Part shown: positions 1 through 12,777 of the stretch, piece after piece
How positions within the stretch are numbered: position 1 is the first letter of the stretch
Layout of the letters: every line of letters starts with the position of its first letter
Assembly (NCBI RefSeq): GCF_003473485.1
Contig: NC_053046.1
Coordinates: 36,169,832 to 36,233,831, forward strand
Source of the DNA: Medicago truncatula
Lineage: Eukaryota > Streptophyta > Magnoliopsida > Fabales > Fabaceae
Direction: 5' to 3'
DNA length: 64,000 bases
Translations under genes and position numbers: made by a program
Notes under the pieces: model-generated
The model's input: the letters and a program-made list of their open reading frames with translations, nothing else
Told to the model about the DNA's origin: nothing
Database searches by the model: none

Positions 1-188
1 ATGATTTCTTGTTGATTATTATGAGCGATAATTGGTGTTGCTTCTTCAAAATAAAATGAGTGATAATTGTTGTTGAATTTGGTGTATTGCTTGTTGAATG
101 ATGTTTCTGAGTTACATGTGTTTTGACAAGTCGTTGTATCTTGGTTGTGCATTTAAATGCTAGAGAATGCAATTATTACATACGACAT

Positions 189-220
189 TTAACTATCGTT
201 GAAGAGCAAACGATAGTTAA
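189..220. repeat. Perfect 12-bp inverted repeat
   Basis: TTAACTATCGTT at 189-200 is followed by an 8-nt spacer and its exact reverse complement at 209-220. No T-tract or gene end follows, so it is recorded only as a palindrome. Confidence 0.7.
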
Positions 221-2249
221 CTGCAGTTAGGGATAAATTGCTCATTTTTGGACTGATTGAGAGCAATTTTCGAGGTCTAAAGAGCAATTTTCTTCGGACA
301 TAGACAACATGTCAAATTATCCACTTTTTGCATCTTACACTGATACTCGACTTGCCCAAGTGTTTTTTTTCTCAATATATTACAAAACCCAAGAGGAAAA
401 AGAAATTAAGAAAACGAAGAGAAATGTTTAGACGTGCAAATTCTAAAAATGTCATAAAAATGAGCTTTTGAAGCTCACTTTAATTCAGGTCTTTGATCTC
501 TTCCAAGCTGCAACATTTTTTCTGCTTCCGTAACAATGACAAACTAGTATTATGTTTCTCCATTATTAGTAATAAAGGTTGAAGCATACGTGTACCAAGA
601 TTCAAAAATTCTTTCATAAAATGGTAAATAAGTTCCGTGAGGGAAACTACATACACCTTGATTGCTGCTTTACAAAAGAAATAAAAAAATTTGACGTACT
701 AGTTACAATTATTATATATCAACAAAAAGAAACGCTGGTCACAATTTCTCTAACTTATTTTATTTTTAACATTTTTTACGAATTCTTTTTTTTTTTTTGA
801 GCAAATTTTTTACGAATTCTTATTTAAACTTATATTTTGTCTTTCTTTTTTTCTTTCTCTTTTATCTTTTTCATGTACCATTTATTTCAAAATAAATATC
901 ACCTTCGGACACCATTGATCATAAAAAATAAAATAAAAAGATACACTTTTTCATTTAGTCACACGCATATAAAAGAATAAAACTATAAAAAAAAACAATA
1001 ATTAAGTCATGTGTATTTTTAAAATAATTAAATGTATACCTAAATGATTTTTATTTGAGATTATAAGTATTTTTTGGATCTTTCGTCAACAAAAAAAATA
1101 CTCCCTCCGTTTTAAAATGAGTGTCGCTTTAGCCAATTGCACACAGATTAATAAATGGAATAAAGTAGTCAAATGTCGTATCAATTTTACCAAATTATCC
1201 TAATCAACTATTAATTTGTTTTTTATTAAAGAAAGAATAATACTTTGGAAACATAATATTCATTGAATGGTACAATTAAAAATAAAAAATTATTATTGCA
1301 TTGGAAATTGAATATGGTGCTTATATGTAAATAGTAGCGTGCATATGTAACCTTCAATTGAAGTCGCTTTCTTCTTTTTTTGAAAAGAAGTCGCTTTCTT
1401 CTTGACTCACCACCATAATAATAAATTAATAAAAGAGATCTTAATAATATTTTCCATGATTCACACATAATTTACGAGATGGATGGTAATATTTTATCGT
1501 ATATCGTTACCTAATTCATCAACATCACAATATTAACGTAATTTCAAATCACATAAGCACATTTACGTAGTGTTCTTGTCTCGGACACAATATTATAGAG
1601 AATTATAGAGTAATCTTACGGTGAAAGTAGCTACATGGAAGAAATCGTTGTGTTCTTCGAGATTTCGTGGAAATTCATGGAAAAGCCCTATTGTTGGTGG
1701 TTTTAGCCAAAATCCATAAAAGATGTGTTATTTAGGAGGAGTGCATGTAAAAGACACTACAACGCTCAAATCAATATGTGATTGAAATTGGTGAGATATT
1801 TAGAGTGAAATAATCATCATACCTTGATTGATAGTATTGTTGCTTTTATATAGTAATCAAGAGATATCACTGAGTTTGACGCCTTATTAGACGTCACCCT
1901 TGTGAATGGACTTTGGCTCATACGGAATGGGGTTTGGTATGGTATGAAACATAAACCCCCTAAGTTGATTGCTTAAATGAGTGTAAAGAGTCGACTTAAG
2001 CATAGTCGTATGTGGTGTATCAACTTGTAAGGTTTGTTGAAACCAACAATGTTGATGTATATGAAGAGAGTGGTAAACTGATAATGCATTTTTTTTGAAC
2101 CTGTGTCACCATCATGTAGATATGTGACTTTGAGGGTTGTACTTTAGCATTTGTTTGCTTTTGCTATGGTGATGATTCCCATATAATTTTATTTAGAAGT
2201 AGAATGACATCTAAGATATGAGCTTAGAAGTTGAAAGGAGTCTCAGATT

Positions 2250-2449
2250 TAAGTTGGATAACACGTCAAAGAAGATCTCACCAAAGGTTCTTCTTAAACT
2301 TCAATTTCAGAATCATTTATGTTAGGTGGTCCCTATGTATTTTGGAAATATACCAGAATACGCAGGGACCACGTAACACAAATGGCTCTGAAACTTGAAG
2401 TTTAAGAAGAACCTTTGGTGAGATCTTCTTTGACGTGTTATCCAACTTA
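2250..2449. mobile_element. 200-bp foldback element (MITE-like)
   Basis: The left arm begins TTAAGTTGGATAACACGTC. The right end is its reverse complement and the inner sequence stays complementary almost to the centre, so the whole element is one near-perfect hairpin. The outer ~55 bp match with only one or two differences. No coding capacity. The family is not identified. Near-identical arms suggest a fairly recent insertion. Confidence 0.75.
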
Positions 2450-2568
2450 ATGTGATTTTTGACTTTGACTAACAAAATGAATAGAAACAATTAAGGTAAC
2501 ACAACTTAATGAAATTAAAAAACAATGACTTTTTTTTTTGTTAGGGAACCAATATGAACACACATAAA

Positions 2569-2797
2569 TATATGTCATTTTCGGTTTTCGCCCTATAAAA
2601 TTTTCAGTTTGATTTGCACCCTCGTAAAAAAATTATTTTCCAGAAACACCCTTAATAGGCCATTTTAAGAATTTTTTTTTAAGAAATTTTGGTTTTTGAA
2701 TGGCCTATTAAGGGTGTTTTTCGGAAAATAAAAATTTTACGAGGATAAAAATCAAACCAAAAATTTTATAGGGACGAAAACCGAAATTACATATATT
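2569..2797. mobile_element. Foldback element, 'atatgtcatttt' family
   Basis: Arms at about 2569-2666 and 2699-2797 are reverse complements with scattered mismatches, for example GGCCTATTAAGGGTGTTT against AAACACCCTTAATAGGCC. A related copy lies at about 59250-59510, sharing the ATATGTCATTTC-type ends and the adjoining TTAACCCT, so this is a dispersed family. Non-coding. Confidence 0.7.
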
Positions 2798-3323
2798 ACA
2801 GGGATGAAAAACACTATTAACCCTTTAATTACATCTATTTTTTTTAAAAAAAAAAAAACAAATCTGTTCACCAAAATTGACATCTAAAAAGAATTAAACA
2901 CTAATCTTTAAAAGGAGTACACTCCAAAATCTTTAATCCATACCTTGATACATTTGGAGATTGCTATTTTATTTTAGTTAAAAAGTTAAAAAGAAAACGT
3001 AACTCATAGTCATCATAAGTAACTACATGCACGGAGAAGGAAATAGAATGTGCAAAGTGCAAGCAACATATACCTCGAAGTGCTCTACGATTCTGCAGAA
3101 CAGAAAAAGCTGTGGGACCCATGATAACCCAATAACAAACAACTACATAGTACAATACAAAACAATAGCTTCAATCATCAACAGAAACAAGTGGAACAAA
3201 CTACTTTATAAATCATATTGGTACTAGATTCTATAAACAGAATTTTCATTTTCATTTTCAATTTTGATCTTATTTATTTTTCTTGAAGAAAAAAAAAAAA
3301 AAAAGAGGGTTGTAGCAAAATTC

Positions 3324-6300
3324 ACGCTGGCGGTGAAGAATGTTTCTGTTGATGAGGAGGAGCAGATTGAACTGCTACCTGATGTTGATAACAACGATGT
3401 TCAAATTCCAGACACTGCACATCAAATCAGCACTGGTTTGGTTCAATATAATTTTCATCAATGAATTTTTGGGTTATTATAAATTAATTATTATTTTTAA
3501 TGATTTTTTGTTTTTGTTGTTGTAGATTCATGGTTTCAAGTGGGGTTTGTGTTGACAACAGGAATTAATAGTGCTTATGTTCTTGGATATTCAGGGACCA
3601 TTATGGTTCCTTTGGGTTGGATTGGTGGTGTTGTTGGTTTGATTCTTGCAACTGCAATTTCACTTTATGCAAATGCTCTTATTGCTATGCTTCATGAATT
3701 TGGTGGGACAAGACATATTAGATACCGTGATCTTGCTGGATATATTTATGGTATGTTATTTTATACCCTTTTAACTAGATAGATAATAACACTAATGTTT
3801 GGATTATCAGCTTAATTAAGTGTTTGTAGCATAAGCAGTTATTATTTGAGTGATTATGTATAAACTATTTCTATAACAAAAGATGAAATAAAGTATAAGC
3901 TATAAATTGTTTTCGTAAGCTATCCTGGAGAGCTAATGGAAATAAGCTGAAAACGATTTATGGATATGTCATACTATGTTTGGATGAGCTCTTTCAAACA
4001 GTCTCATAAGTGATTATGTTAGTAGATAAGCTCAATAAGTCAATTCAAACAACCCCTGACTCAAGAACTTGATATTAGTGAGTGCCTAGTTTCTTTTCTT
4101 ATCTTGTAATCAAAGCCATGATATCAAGATTTCTTTACTGGATAAATCAGCTTTTTGTCTTTGAAATTATAAGGGTCGGACAATTTAGTTTTTCAAATTT
4201 GCATTATGACAATTGTTGAATGTAGATGCCGTATTGTTTTCTACGGAGATATCTGTTTTCAGGTACTAAATTAACAGACATTATTTAGTATAAGAGACTA
4301 AATTGCTATTTCAAAAATTAAGGGACTAGGTTGTCTGACACTTGATTTTCAAGGACAAAAAAGCTCATTTTCTCATATTTTTCTTCATGCTTTAGCAAAT
4401 GCAATTGTGACTGTAGCAGCAATATTGAATAGTATCAAGAATCTGGATGCATATGTGATCTTAAAACCTTGCTTGTCACGTCTTTTTGTTGTGTAAATTA
4501 GCATATCATAGCTGCTTATGTTTGTTCCATTTTCATTGTAGGTAGAAAAGCATATTCCCTCACATGGACTCTGCAATATGTCAATCTTTTCATGATAAAT
4601 ACTGGTTTCATCATTTTGGCTGGTTCAGCTTTGAAGGTAAAAATATGAAATAACATAATCAACCATAATCTCATCATTCGCTTTAGACTTTAGTCATTTA
4701 TCTTTTCTGGTTGCACCCAAAAAAAAAAAAAAACACTTTTGAAGTCTTGTATAAAAAATTTGAGTAGTTATTCCATTTTTCTGTTTCTTGGCTAACCTGC
4801 TAACGGTTCTGGATCTTGTTTTTTCTGCGTGCTTCATTTTGACAAGTTATCTACTTCTTCTTTCTGTGACTTCATCAATAATGATACATCAACTGCTCCA
4901 ATTTTGCCAATTTTTTTGTGTCTAAGATCATGTTAATTATGAATCAGCGGGTGCAGAAAACAAGATTAATGATGGAGACATTAGAAAGTTGAGTTGATAA
5001 TGTTACATTCTCTCTTTATGTGGTTTAGATGTGTGCAAAGAAGACTTATAGAAAGAATACTACAGAAATTATATCAAATAGAAATAGTCCAATAAATCAA
5101 TAATTAGAGGTAAAAAATTACCAAAGAAAATAATAAGCAAAAATCTTAAGATTGACTTGGATTTAAATTATCTGTTACTATACATGATTCGTGATATAGT
5201 TTCGTAGTGGTGTTTGATTCGACCTCATCTAATGGAAAAAAGGTTTTGATTATGATTTTGTTGGCGACTTATTCTGTTTCTGGTTCGGCAAAGAAGTATG
5301 ACAACTGCAACAATAATCTTACACTGTTTATATTAACCCTGATGTCAATTTGTGCATTCATTAAGATGGTGTTTATACAAATCTTCTGCTTTGAGATATT
5401 TTCTAAATCTTATTGATTTATTGTTGTGCAGGCTGTTTATGTTCTATTTAGGGATGATGATCAGATGAAGCTTCCGCATTTTATTGCCATAGCAGGACTT
5501 GTGTGTGCAATGTTTGCCATTTGTATTCCTCATCTTTCAGCTCTTGGAATTTGGCTCGGATTTTCGACGGTCTTAAGCCTCGCATATATTGTCATAGCAC
5601 TTGTATTGTCACTAAAAGATGGTAATGTCATTTGACTTGTACATCATAGCTACATTTTCATTGACACTCATTCGATTAATATACTTTGGCGTGAAGAGAA
5701 TAATTCACATGTTTAATACTTGGTTTTCTGTTCCCTAGTGCCTCTGTAACTAATTGTTTCTTTGCTTTATGTTCATGTTATTAGAAATTATAGTTGATTC
5801 TTTAACTTCATATAACTAGTGTTATGGCATACATCTGAAACTGTTGTTCAGATCTTGAACGTGTTCTGAGTTTCCTCTTTCCCTCTCTCTTTAGTCTGAA
5901 CATCATTGAACATTCTCATTCATGTTCTCTGCTTACCAAGGAATATAATGTCACTCTTTTGTGATTTTGGTCTTCTGCTGATATTCTGAGAAACTGTAAT
6001 TTGATTTATTGATAAACTATATATACCTGAAAATATCCTTCTTGTATGTAGTATTTCAGCTGATTTTTTTTTTAATCAATCAGCTGATATTTTGTGTACT
6101 ATATCTTTAAGCGATAACATTTTTTGAGAAATTTGCATCCCGTAATGTTAGTTTATATTTATATATTAACCATTTTCTATGTCTCAATGCACGTGAAGGT
6201 ATTTTTTTAGAGTTATAAACAAGATCTAAACTTACTCATTTATTCATAAATTAACCAGAATACAGTTCAGATCATATCACTGAATTCAATATAAAATGAT

Positions 6301-7872
6301 TATTAGTTTCTAGTTTTCTCTTACCTTTCCAAAATTTGTCTTTATCTTGTTGTGAAGGTTACGGCTCTAAGCAGTAGATAGTTCGGCTCGGCTATCGGGT
6401 GCCTATCAGCATTCTCCTGACTTCTCTAAACGATTAGTTACTTATTTGCAATAATTGAGAATCACAAAGCTTTACTCATTATCAACAATTGCTTTTCACT
6501 TTGCTTGCATGATTAATTCTGTCTGGGTTTGCATACTAACAAGCAGTTTATTATTACTATTAGGAATAAAATCACCAGCTCGAGATTATAGTGTTCCGGG
6601 GACATCAACAAGTAAAATATTTACGACAATTGGGGCATCCGCTAATCTCGTGTTCGCATACAATACGGGAATGCTTCCTGAGATACAGGTATGATTCAAG
6701 GTTATATTATTTCTTCCTGGAGTTTTTGTGTGGAGTTGTAACCTTTCCATTTTTAAAGTGAGCTTTACTTTATTTGGTTGTAACCTAATAGGCGACGATC
6801 AGACAACCAGTTGTAAAGAACATGATGAAAGCGCTATACTTTCAGTTTACCGTTGGAGTTCTGCCATTATATCTGGTTACCTTTGCAGGATACTGGGCTT
6901 ATGGATCTTCGACACAAACTTTTTTGCTGAATAATGTCAAGGGTCCAATCTGGGTGAAAGTTGTGGCAAATATTACAGCCTTTCTTCAATCAGTCATTGC
7001 ATTGCATGTAATCACTTCTAAACCAATATTTTACTGCTTATAAAAATTTGGTTTAAATGCTATTTTAGTCCCCCCTATTTTGTTCCACTTATGATTTTGG
7101 TCCCCTCAGTTTTAAATACACGAATTTGGTCCCCCAGTTTTCAAAACGTCTGATATTTTCCCCATCTAAACTTTTGGGGTTGATTTTTGATGATTTATCA
7201 ATCAAGTGAGATACTGATGTGACAACTGAGGTGATGACATGAAAATGAGTTGTTTAGCGAGATGGTGCCAGGTCATCAACTCTAGTTGCCGCATAAGCTT
7301 TCACTTGTCAAATCATCAAAATTCAGTCTCAAAATGCAGTGGAGAAAAGGTCTGTCATTTTAAAATTAGGAGCTAAAATCGTGAATTTAGATACAGGGGG
7401 ACCAAAATCTGAATGAGGTACTGAATTCGAGCCTAAATATTTTATAACTTGAATATATTCAGTATACTAATAACCTCTCTTATGCTTCTGGTAGATATTT
7501 GCAAGTCCGATGTACGAGTATTTGGATACCAAACATGGGATCAAAGGGAGTGCTCTGGCTTTTAAGAACTTGTCATTTAGAATCTTGGTAAGAGGTGGCT
7601 ACATGACTTTGAATACATTTGTATCAGCTCTATTGCCATTCCTTGGAGATTTCATGAGCCTCACAGGAGCTATAAGCACATTTCCTCTTACATTTATCCT
7701 TGCAAATCATATGTACCTAGTTGCAAATAAGAACAAACTAACATCCACTCAAAAGCTTTGGCATTGGATCAATATTTGGTTCTTTGCCGTCATGTCTGTT
7801 GCCGCAACTATTGCAGCGCTGCGGCTTATTGCTTTAGACTCCAAAACTTATCATGTTTTCGCGGATTTATGA
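3324..7872 (+). CDS. Proline transporter (ProT-type AAAP permease), seven exons, no ATG start
   Basis: Plasma-membrane H+-coupled importer of the amino acid/auxin permease family; plant ProTs move proline and glycine betaine (family knowledge). Exons: 3324?-3435, 3526-3750, 4542-4636, 5432-5621, 6564-6688, 6792-7007 and 7495-7872 (stop TGA). All junctions are GT/AG and phases match. The sequence shows [10 protein letters not shown] then [34 protein letters not shown] and [14 protein letters not shown], all ProT signatures, followed by successive membrane segments to a hydrophobic C-terminus. Exon 1 is open from 3237 but contains no in-frame ATG. An ACG at 3324 would give 446 residues, close to the ~440 of Arabidopsis ProTs. 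Either a near-cognate start, an upstream coding exon, or start loss explains this. Product call is strong; functionality is uncertain. Confidence 0.85.
3790..4370. repeat. Repeat-derived sequence in ProT intron 2
   Basis: Intron 2 (3751-4541) carries two repeat-like segments. One at about 3795-4070 has the 'AAGTGTTTGTAGCATAAGC' style of a plant MITE. A second at about 4150-4350 has imperfectly inverted ends (GGACAATTTAGTTTTTCAAA against TTTCAAAAATTAAGGGACTA-type sequence). No coding content. Confidence 0.4.
7052..7440. mobile_element. Foldback element inside ProT intron 6
   Basis: The left end (TTTAAATGCTATTTTAGTCC) and right end (GAATTCGAGCCTAAA) are imperfect inverted repeats. Inner blocks with 'TTTTGGTCCCC' are mirrored by 'GGGGGACCAAAAT'. 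It sits fully inside the intron and does not touch either splice site. Confidence 0.5.
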
Positions 7873-8931
7873 TTAATAAATTCCATATTCTTTCAGCAAT
7901 TCGAGTGTTGATGAATCTTGCTTCAAATATGCTTTCATTAAAAAATCTGAATTACTTTTAACATCAGAATGTTTACCTGTATATTTTGTTAAACACACCT
8001 TGCACCCCCACTTAAATGCAAATTTTGGTTCTAATTATGAATATGAATTGTGGACTTTACTGTAAGCCGTTTATTTGGTTATAGATCAAATAATTTCATG
8101 AGTTCCTCGAGATGAATCAGTTAATAACAAATCACCAATCAAACAATAAACAATTGAAAACAAGTTGAAGATGATACAATGAAATTGGCCCATTTTAATT
8201 AATTCTTGGTAACAAGTTAAAGTTGCAATAATAATGATCTCCATTTCTGACTACATATGTCATGGCAGCAAGCTTGATTTCGTGCTTAATAATATCGATG
8301 TATCAAAATCACAAAAGAAATACTTTCAATGCATATTCTTACAGTAGAATTTATCAAATTTTCCTAACTAAAAACAACTTTAAATCATATGATGTAAAAC
8401 TCCAGCACCTGCAACAAACTAATAAGAGACTAGATTAGTGTTAAACATCATGTCATTTCCTTAAACCGCACAGCATGACCCCTTAATATAAAAAATAAAC
8501 TAACTATTTTTCAAAATGTATGAGAATGGAAGATGGGAGACAAAAATGTTAAGGTAGACAATAATGGCTCATCGTTTGCTGAGCATGACTTCACTATTAC
8601 CAACTAGGTAAGTTAACAACTATTTATTTTGGTTGATTCCAATGTAAATGACATAAGTAGCAAAATAACCATACTTCAAGCTACATCTTAGCTACTATGA
8701 CACTACTTAATTCATAAACTTGCTCTATTTCAGCTTTAAAATGCCAATGTGTTGGTGTTGGTTGAAAATATACATGTTAAAGAAGTCTTACATTGCTTAG
8801 AATTATAAAGGAAGAGGTTGAAGTTAGATACAAGCTTAATGATTCCAGATGGTGTGCATCTTGTAGCGAATAAATAAAGCATATATAGGCATCACTCTGC
8901 TTCTCTTACACTTTAAGAAACAATCATATGG

Positions 8932-9133
8932 CCTACAAGAGTTGTCAAGTAAGAAAGTAAACAACTGAAGGAATCACCTTGCTTGCCTTGCACTTCAAGA
9001 AACAACCTTGCTTGTCTTGCACTTCGAGAAACAACCTTGAAGTGCAAGTCAAACAAAGTTGTTTCTTGAAGTCCAAGACAAGCAAGGTGATTCCTTCACT
9101 TGTTTACTTTCTTGCTTGGCAAGTCTTGTAGGA
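8932..9133. repeat. Nested inverted repeat rich in 'CAAGACAAGCAAGGT'
   Basis: The segment 8932-9008 (containing GGAATCACCTTGCTTG) is mirrored at about 9040-9133 (CAAGCAAGGTGATTCC). A shorter direct repeat, 'AAGAAACAACCTTGCTTG' and a variant, lies inside the left arm. It looks like a foldback element with internal duplication. Non-coding. Confidence 0.6.
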
Positions 9134-9340
9134 CACAAGGTTGGTTTTTTTTTTTTTTTTGAATCAACACAAGGTTGTTTCTTGAAATGCTACAATCCCA
9201 GAGTATACTAACAACTTATATTCCTATCCCTGAACCAAACCAAAAGTTATTATACCGATGGTTGGGGAAAAGCAAACATTGAAAAAATAAAAAGAACTAG
9301 CATACTCTATCGTAAAGAGTATAATCACTTGAAGTTAAAA

Positions 9341-9601
9341 AATTCTAAGGTGTGTTTGGATTGAAGGTTTAGGAGGGGAAGGGAGGGAAGGGTTCACTTT
9401 TAATTTTTAAATTACGAACAACGTAAAATATTTTTTTAAAATAAATTAAGTGTTTTTGAAGTATTATATAATCATTTATCATGTTGTTAACTCAATTTTC
9501 TATAAATCATTTTATAATGTCCATAATTTAAAAAAGAAAAGTAAGTCCTCCCCTCCCTTCCCCTCTTAAACCCTCCATTAAAACACACCCTAAGAATTTT
9601 C
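9341..9601. mobile_element. Foldback MITE with 'GGTGTGTTTGGAT' ends
   Basis: The left end TAAGGTGTGTTTGGATTGAAG, with GGAGGGGAAGGGAGGG following, is mirrored on the right by CCCTCCCTTCCCCTC and AAAACACACCCTAA. The flanking AAATTCTAA/TTAGAATTT also mirrors. About 260 bp, non-coding. Confidence 0.7.
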
Positions 9602-10749
9602 AAATTGTCTTCATGGACAATCATAGTTCAAAAGAACTATCATACTCCATCATAAAAAATATACTTCACTCGAATTTAAACCACTCCAATAATTTTCACA
9701 TGTCAAAAATCATGCTAAAAACTTATCGTGCAACTTCCATATTGGTTGAAAACTCTTCAACCACTGACATAATCTCAAACACACTTTGCATCAATGTCAA
9801 TCAATACTCTCATACTAATCAACACCTCGTGTAATCAAGTTTGTATCAACACATCCTTGTCTTGAAAAATCCACAACCTAAAATTGTGTTCCTTTATTTT
9901 CTCGCCGAATCTTCCAACACAATGGTCATCTCATTGATGCAAATTAATGAGTGGGTAAATAAAGGAATCACCAATTAATCATATCCATGAAACTTGAATT
10001 TGTCCGCAGATAAAGGAAACAATAATCAAAGAAACAATGTGACGTTGATTGAAAGATAAGGGAAGAAAGTTCAAGAACGAGAAATTGAAATTGAAAAACA
10101 AATACAAAAATATTCAGAAAGAATTGAAAATGGGAAAGAATATAGATGAAGTAGAAAAAAGTGGAGAAAGATGTAACATAATTACAGTGGGAGCAAGAAC
10201 AGAATGGTGGATGGTTATTCCAGTGCCGGTGACAATTTAACCGAAATTGATATCATCGAAGACACTATCATGATCTGGGTAAAGTATGATAGTTACATTC
10301 ATGATATCTATATCGGTTTTGTCGTTATTGCCGGCACAAAACTCACACGCACAAACAGAAAAGAGGAGAGATCAGGTGAGTTTTCACTTCAAAGCAATGG
10401 CTTGGCATATGCCTTTTTATAGGCTTGCAATTTTTTCTTTTCTTAACAAACAAGTAAAATGAATCCTACCTTGTACGTTAAGTAAAATACATATTCAGTT
10501 CTTTGGTGAAGCCATTTCTTCCTTGGTACTCAAGTCAAGGAATTTGTTCTTTCGGTATTTGGTGCTTTAGTGGTTCTGTTATAGTGTAATCATCAGGGAT
10601 TTGCTTTAATATGGAATTTAATTCTGTATCTTTTTATCATTATCATTGAATGTGTGATAAACTGGTATAATTTCAAATTATTTACAGTTAGCTTCTAGTT
10701 TTCTTTTTCCTTTCCAAAATTTCACTTTAACTTCTATTTTTCTAAGACC

Positions 10750-10889
10750 CTAAGAGTGTGTTTGGATAGGGGAATGTTTTGAGGGAATGTAATGTTTTGA
10801 GGGAATTCAACCACTTTAAGGTGAATCTTGATTCACCTTAAAGTGGTTGAATTCCCTCAAAACATTCCTCCATCCAAACACACTCTAAG
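10750..10889. mobile_element. 140-bp hairpin MITE 'TAAGAGTGTGTTTGG'
   Basis: TAAGAGTGTGTTTGG at the left is mirrored by CCAAACACACTCT at the right. The central AACCACTTTAAGGTGAATC is followed at once by its complement, so the core folds into one long stem. It lies inside the ProT relic and has no counterpart in the parent intron, so it was inserted after the duplication. Confidence 0.75.
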
Positions 10890-11636
10890 CATTTCATAAT
10901 TCAACTTGGCTTTCAGGTGTCTTTCAGCATTCTCTTGACTTCTCTGCATGAGTGGTTACATACTGCAATAATTGAGAATCACGAAGTTTTGCTAAATGAC
11001 AATAATTCCTTTTCACAATGCTTGATTTGTTATATTTAAGTTGATAAATTCAGTGATTTATGATTAAGTTCAATATTCGCTCAGCAATTATAGTGTTGAT
11101 GGATCGTGCTTAAAATATGCTTTCATTAAACTTAATGAATTACTTTTAACATCAGAATATTTACATGTATATTCTATTATACACACCTAGCAGCCCCACT
11201 GAATAAGTGGCTTGTAAAGGTAAATAGTAAGTACAATTTTTGGCTTTCAGAAGACCCTAAGGTACAAATTGTGAATTAAGAAATTAATTATAAGTCCTTT
11301 ATTTAGTTATAAATCATATAATTTCACCAGTTACTCAAGCAAAATCAGTTTGGAACACATCGCCAATCAAACAATAAGCAATTGAAAAGAAGCTGAAGAT
11401 AATACAAGGAAATTGGCCCATTCTAATTAATTCTTAGAAAATTAATACAGCACCCATCAAGCTAAAGTCACAATAATGATCTTCGATTCTCCTTTTTTGG
11501 CTACATGTAGCAAACGTGATTTTGTGACTAATAATATCAATGGATCAAAAATCAATAGAGATACTTTAAATGTATATTCTTACAATAGAATTTCTCAGAT
11601 TTTCCTACCTAAAAACAACTTAAAATCATGTGATGT

Positions 11637-11688
11637 AAACTCCAGCACCTGCAGCCATTAAGAAACTCCAGCACCTGCAGCCATTAAG
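11637..11688. repeat. Exact 26-bp tandem duplication
   Basis: Two perfect adjacent copies of a 26-bp unit beginning AAACTCCAGCACCTGCAGCC, at 11637-11662 and 11663-11688. The equivalent place in the parent copy (about 8398) has one diverged copy, so the doubling is recent. Confidence 0.9.
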
Positions 11689-12543
11689 AAACTGGATTAG
11701 TGTTAAACATCATGTTATTTCCTTAAACCTCACAATATGATCCCTTTTGATAAATAAAGAACCATATTCTTCAAACTGTCCAAGAGAATGAAAGATGAGA
11801 AACAAAAATGTTAAGGTAGACATTAATAATGGCTTAAGTTTTGCTGAAGATGCTAGCTTTAAATTTGGAGTTTTGGACATCGCTATTATTACCTACACCA
11901 GGCAAATTTACATTTATTTTGGTTGATTCGAATATAAATACCACAATTACCAAAACAGCCATATTTTAAGCTAGATAATGCTAATAAGACACTCTATAAT
12001 ACACTTCTGTTATTGTTTAAAAAAATCACGTGGATACAACTAAATCACCTAGGTTTCATTCCCTATTTGGTGGGACACATTTGCTAAAGTAAAGAGATTC
12101 ACGATAGTTTTTACCTAGTAAAAGTGTGCAAGAAAGTGTGTGGTTAATTGTTCGCAACTTAGCATTGATCTTTAAGCTATTTCATGTTGTTGTTTTGCCC
12201 AACAATCAGAAAGGAAGGAAAAAAAAAAATCACTGAAGACCCATGCAGTGAACTAAACACAGAATCCAGTGAACTAAATTTTTGCAAATGTGTTGCAACT
12301 TATAGCAAAGTATCCCTCAGACTGCTCGCAATATCATTTTCAGAAAAATACAGCTTTCATGTTTATAGTCAACAAACATATAATTTTTTCATATGCTATG
12401 TTCATTAGTGCTCAAGGAACTCCAATAACAACAGATATTTCCTATGATTATTATTTACTATACTCAGTCTACACACGCAAAATAAAAAGAATGTTTAAGT
12501 CAGACATAGCTATATAAGTATTGAAATCTCACCTTGCTAGACA

Positions 12544-12777
12544 TCACCCAGAAACCAGCTTTACAATAATAAAGATGGAGTTAAAAAGTATGAGAGGAAC
12601 TCTTAGGTACTGAGTTGCGTAAATGAGACCTATAATCTGGCCTTTGAAAGATTTTGTCCTGCCTCCTGAAAAATCTGATAAGCCCCATCCTTTAGGGACA
12701 AGAAAGCGGTCTTCATTTAGTATCGCTAGTGCGTTTGCAAGAAGCAAAAGGCCTTCAAGTAATGTCCACAAACCCAT
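12544..12777 (-). CDS. Yos1-like / IER3IP1 family protein
   Basis: A 77-residue integral membrane protein in one coding exon; start ATG at 12775-12777, stop TGA at 12544-12546. Yos1/IER3IP1 proteins act with Yip1-Yif1 in ER-to-Golgi transport (family knowledge). The sequence shows a first hydrophobic segment (residues about 3-20), the family block NEDRFL at about 21-26 followed by PKGWGLS, a central KGQIIGLIYATQYLR, and a second hydrophobic segment ending in KLVSG. Length is the family's usual 75-80. Five codons upstream remain open, but GATGCAG|GG just before the ATG looks like a splice acceptor, suggesting a 5'UTR intron and arguing against a retrogene. It lies in a 1.25-kb segment present in only one arm of the local duplication. 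Confidence 0.88.
   Translation of the reverse strand: MGLWTLLEGLLLLANALAILNEDRFLVPKGWGLSDFSGGRTKSFKGQIIGLIYATQYLRVPLILFNSIFIIVKLVSG

Larger units (their letters stand above)
1..3236. other. Gene-free 5' stretch
   Basis: No open frame here resembles a known protein and none is longer than about 80 codons. The stretch is AT-rich and holds a small hairpin, a Stowaway-like end near 1099-1130 (CTCCCTCCGT beside TA) and two foldback elements listed separately. It presumably includes the promoter of the ProT gene downstream; I saw no convincing core promoter. Confidence 0.6.
10610..11990 (+). pseudogene. Decayed duplicate of the ProT 3' region, exons 5-7 deleted
   Basis: The block aligns by eye with two separated pieces of the ProT locus. 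About 10610-11035 matches intron 4 (about 6275-6525; shared AATAATTGAGAATCAC). From about 11050 it matches the gene end and 3' flank (7865-8690), including GATTTATGATTAA at the stop codon and TTACTTTTAACATCAGAAT. Exons 5, 6 and 7 are absent at the join. No open frame remains. The parallel continues on the far side of the Yos1-like gene (8690-8760 matches about 13240-13310). Confidence 0.7.

Noticed and set aside
3340-3525. Alternative ProT start at ATG 3340
   Set aside because: That ATG is in a different frame; its peptide does not join to exon 2 in the family frame.
12544-12777. Yos1-like gene as a retrogene
   Set aside because: Single coding exon, but a splice acceptor just before the ATG and lack of a poly(A) tract or target-site duplication argue against retroposition.
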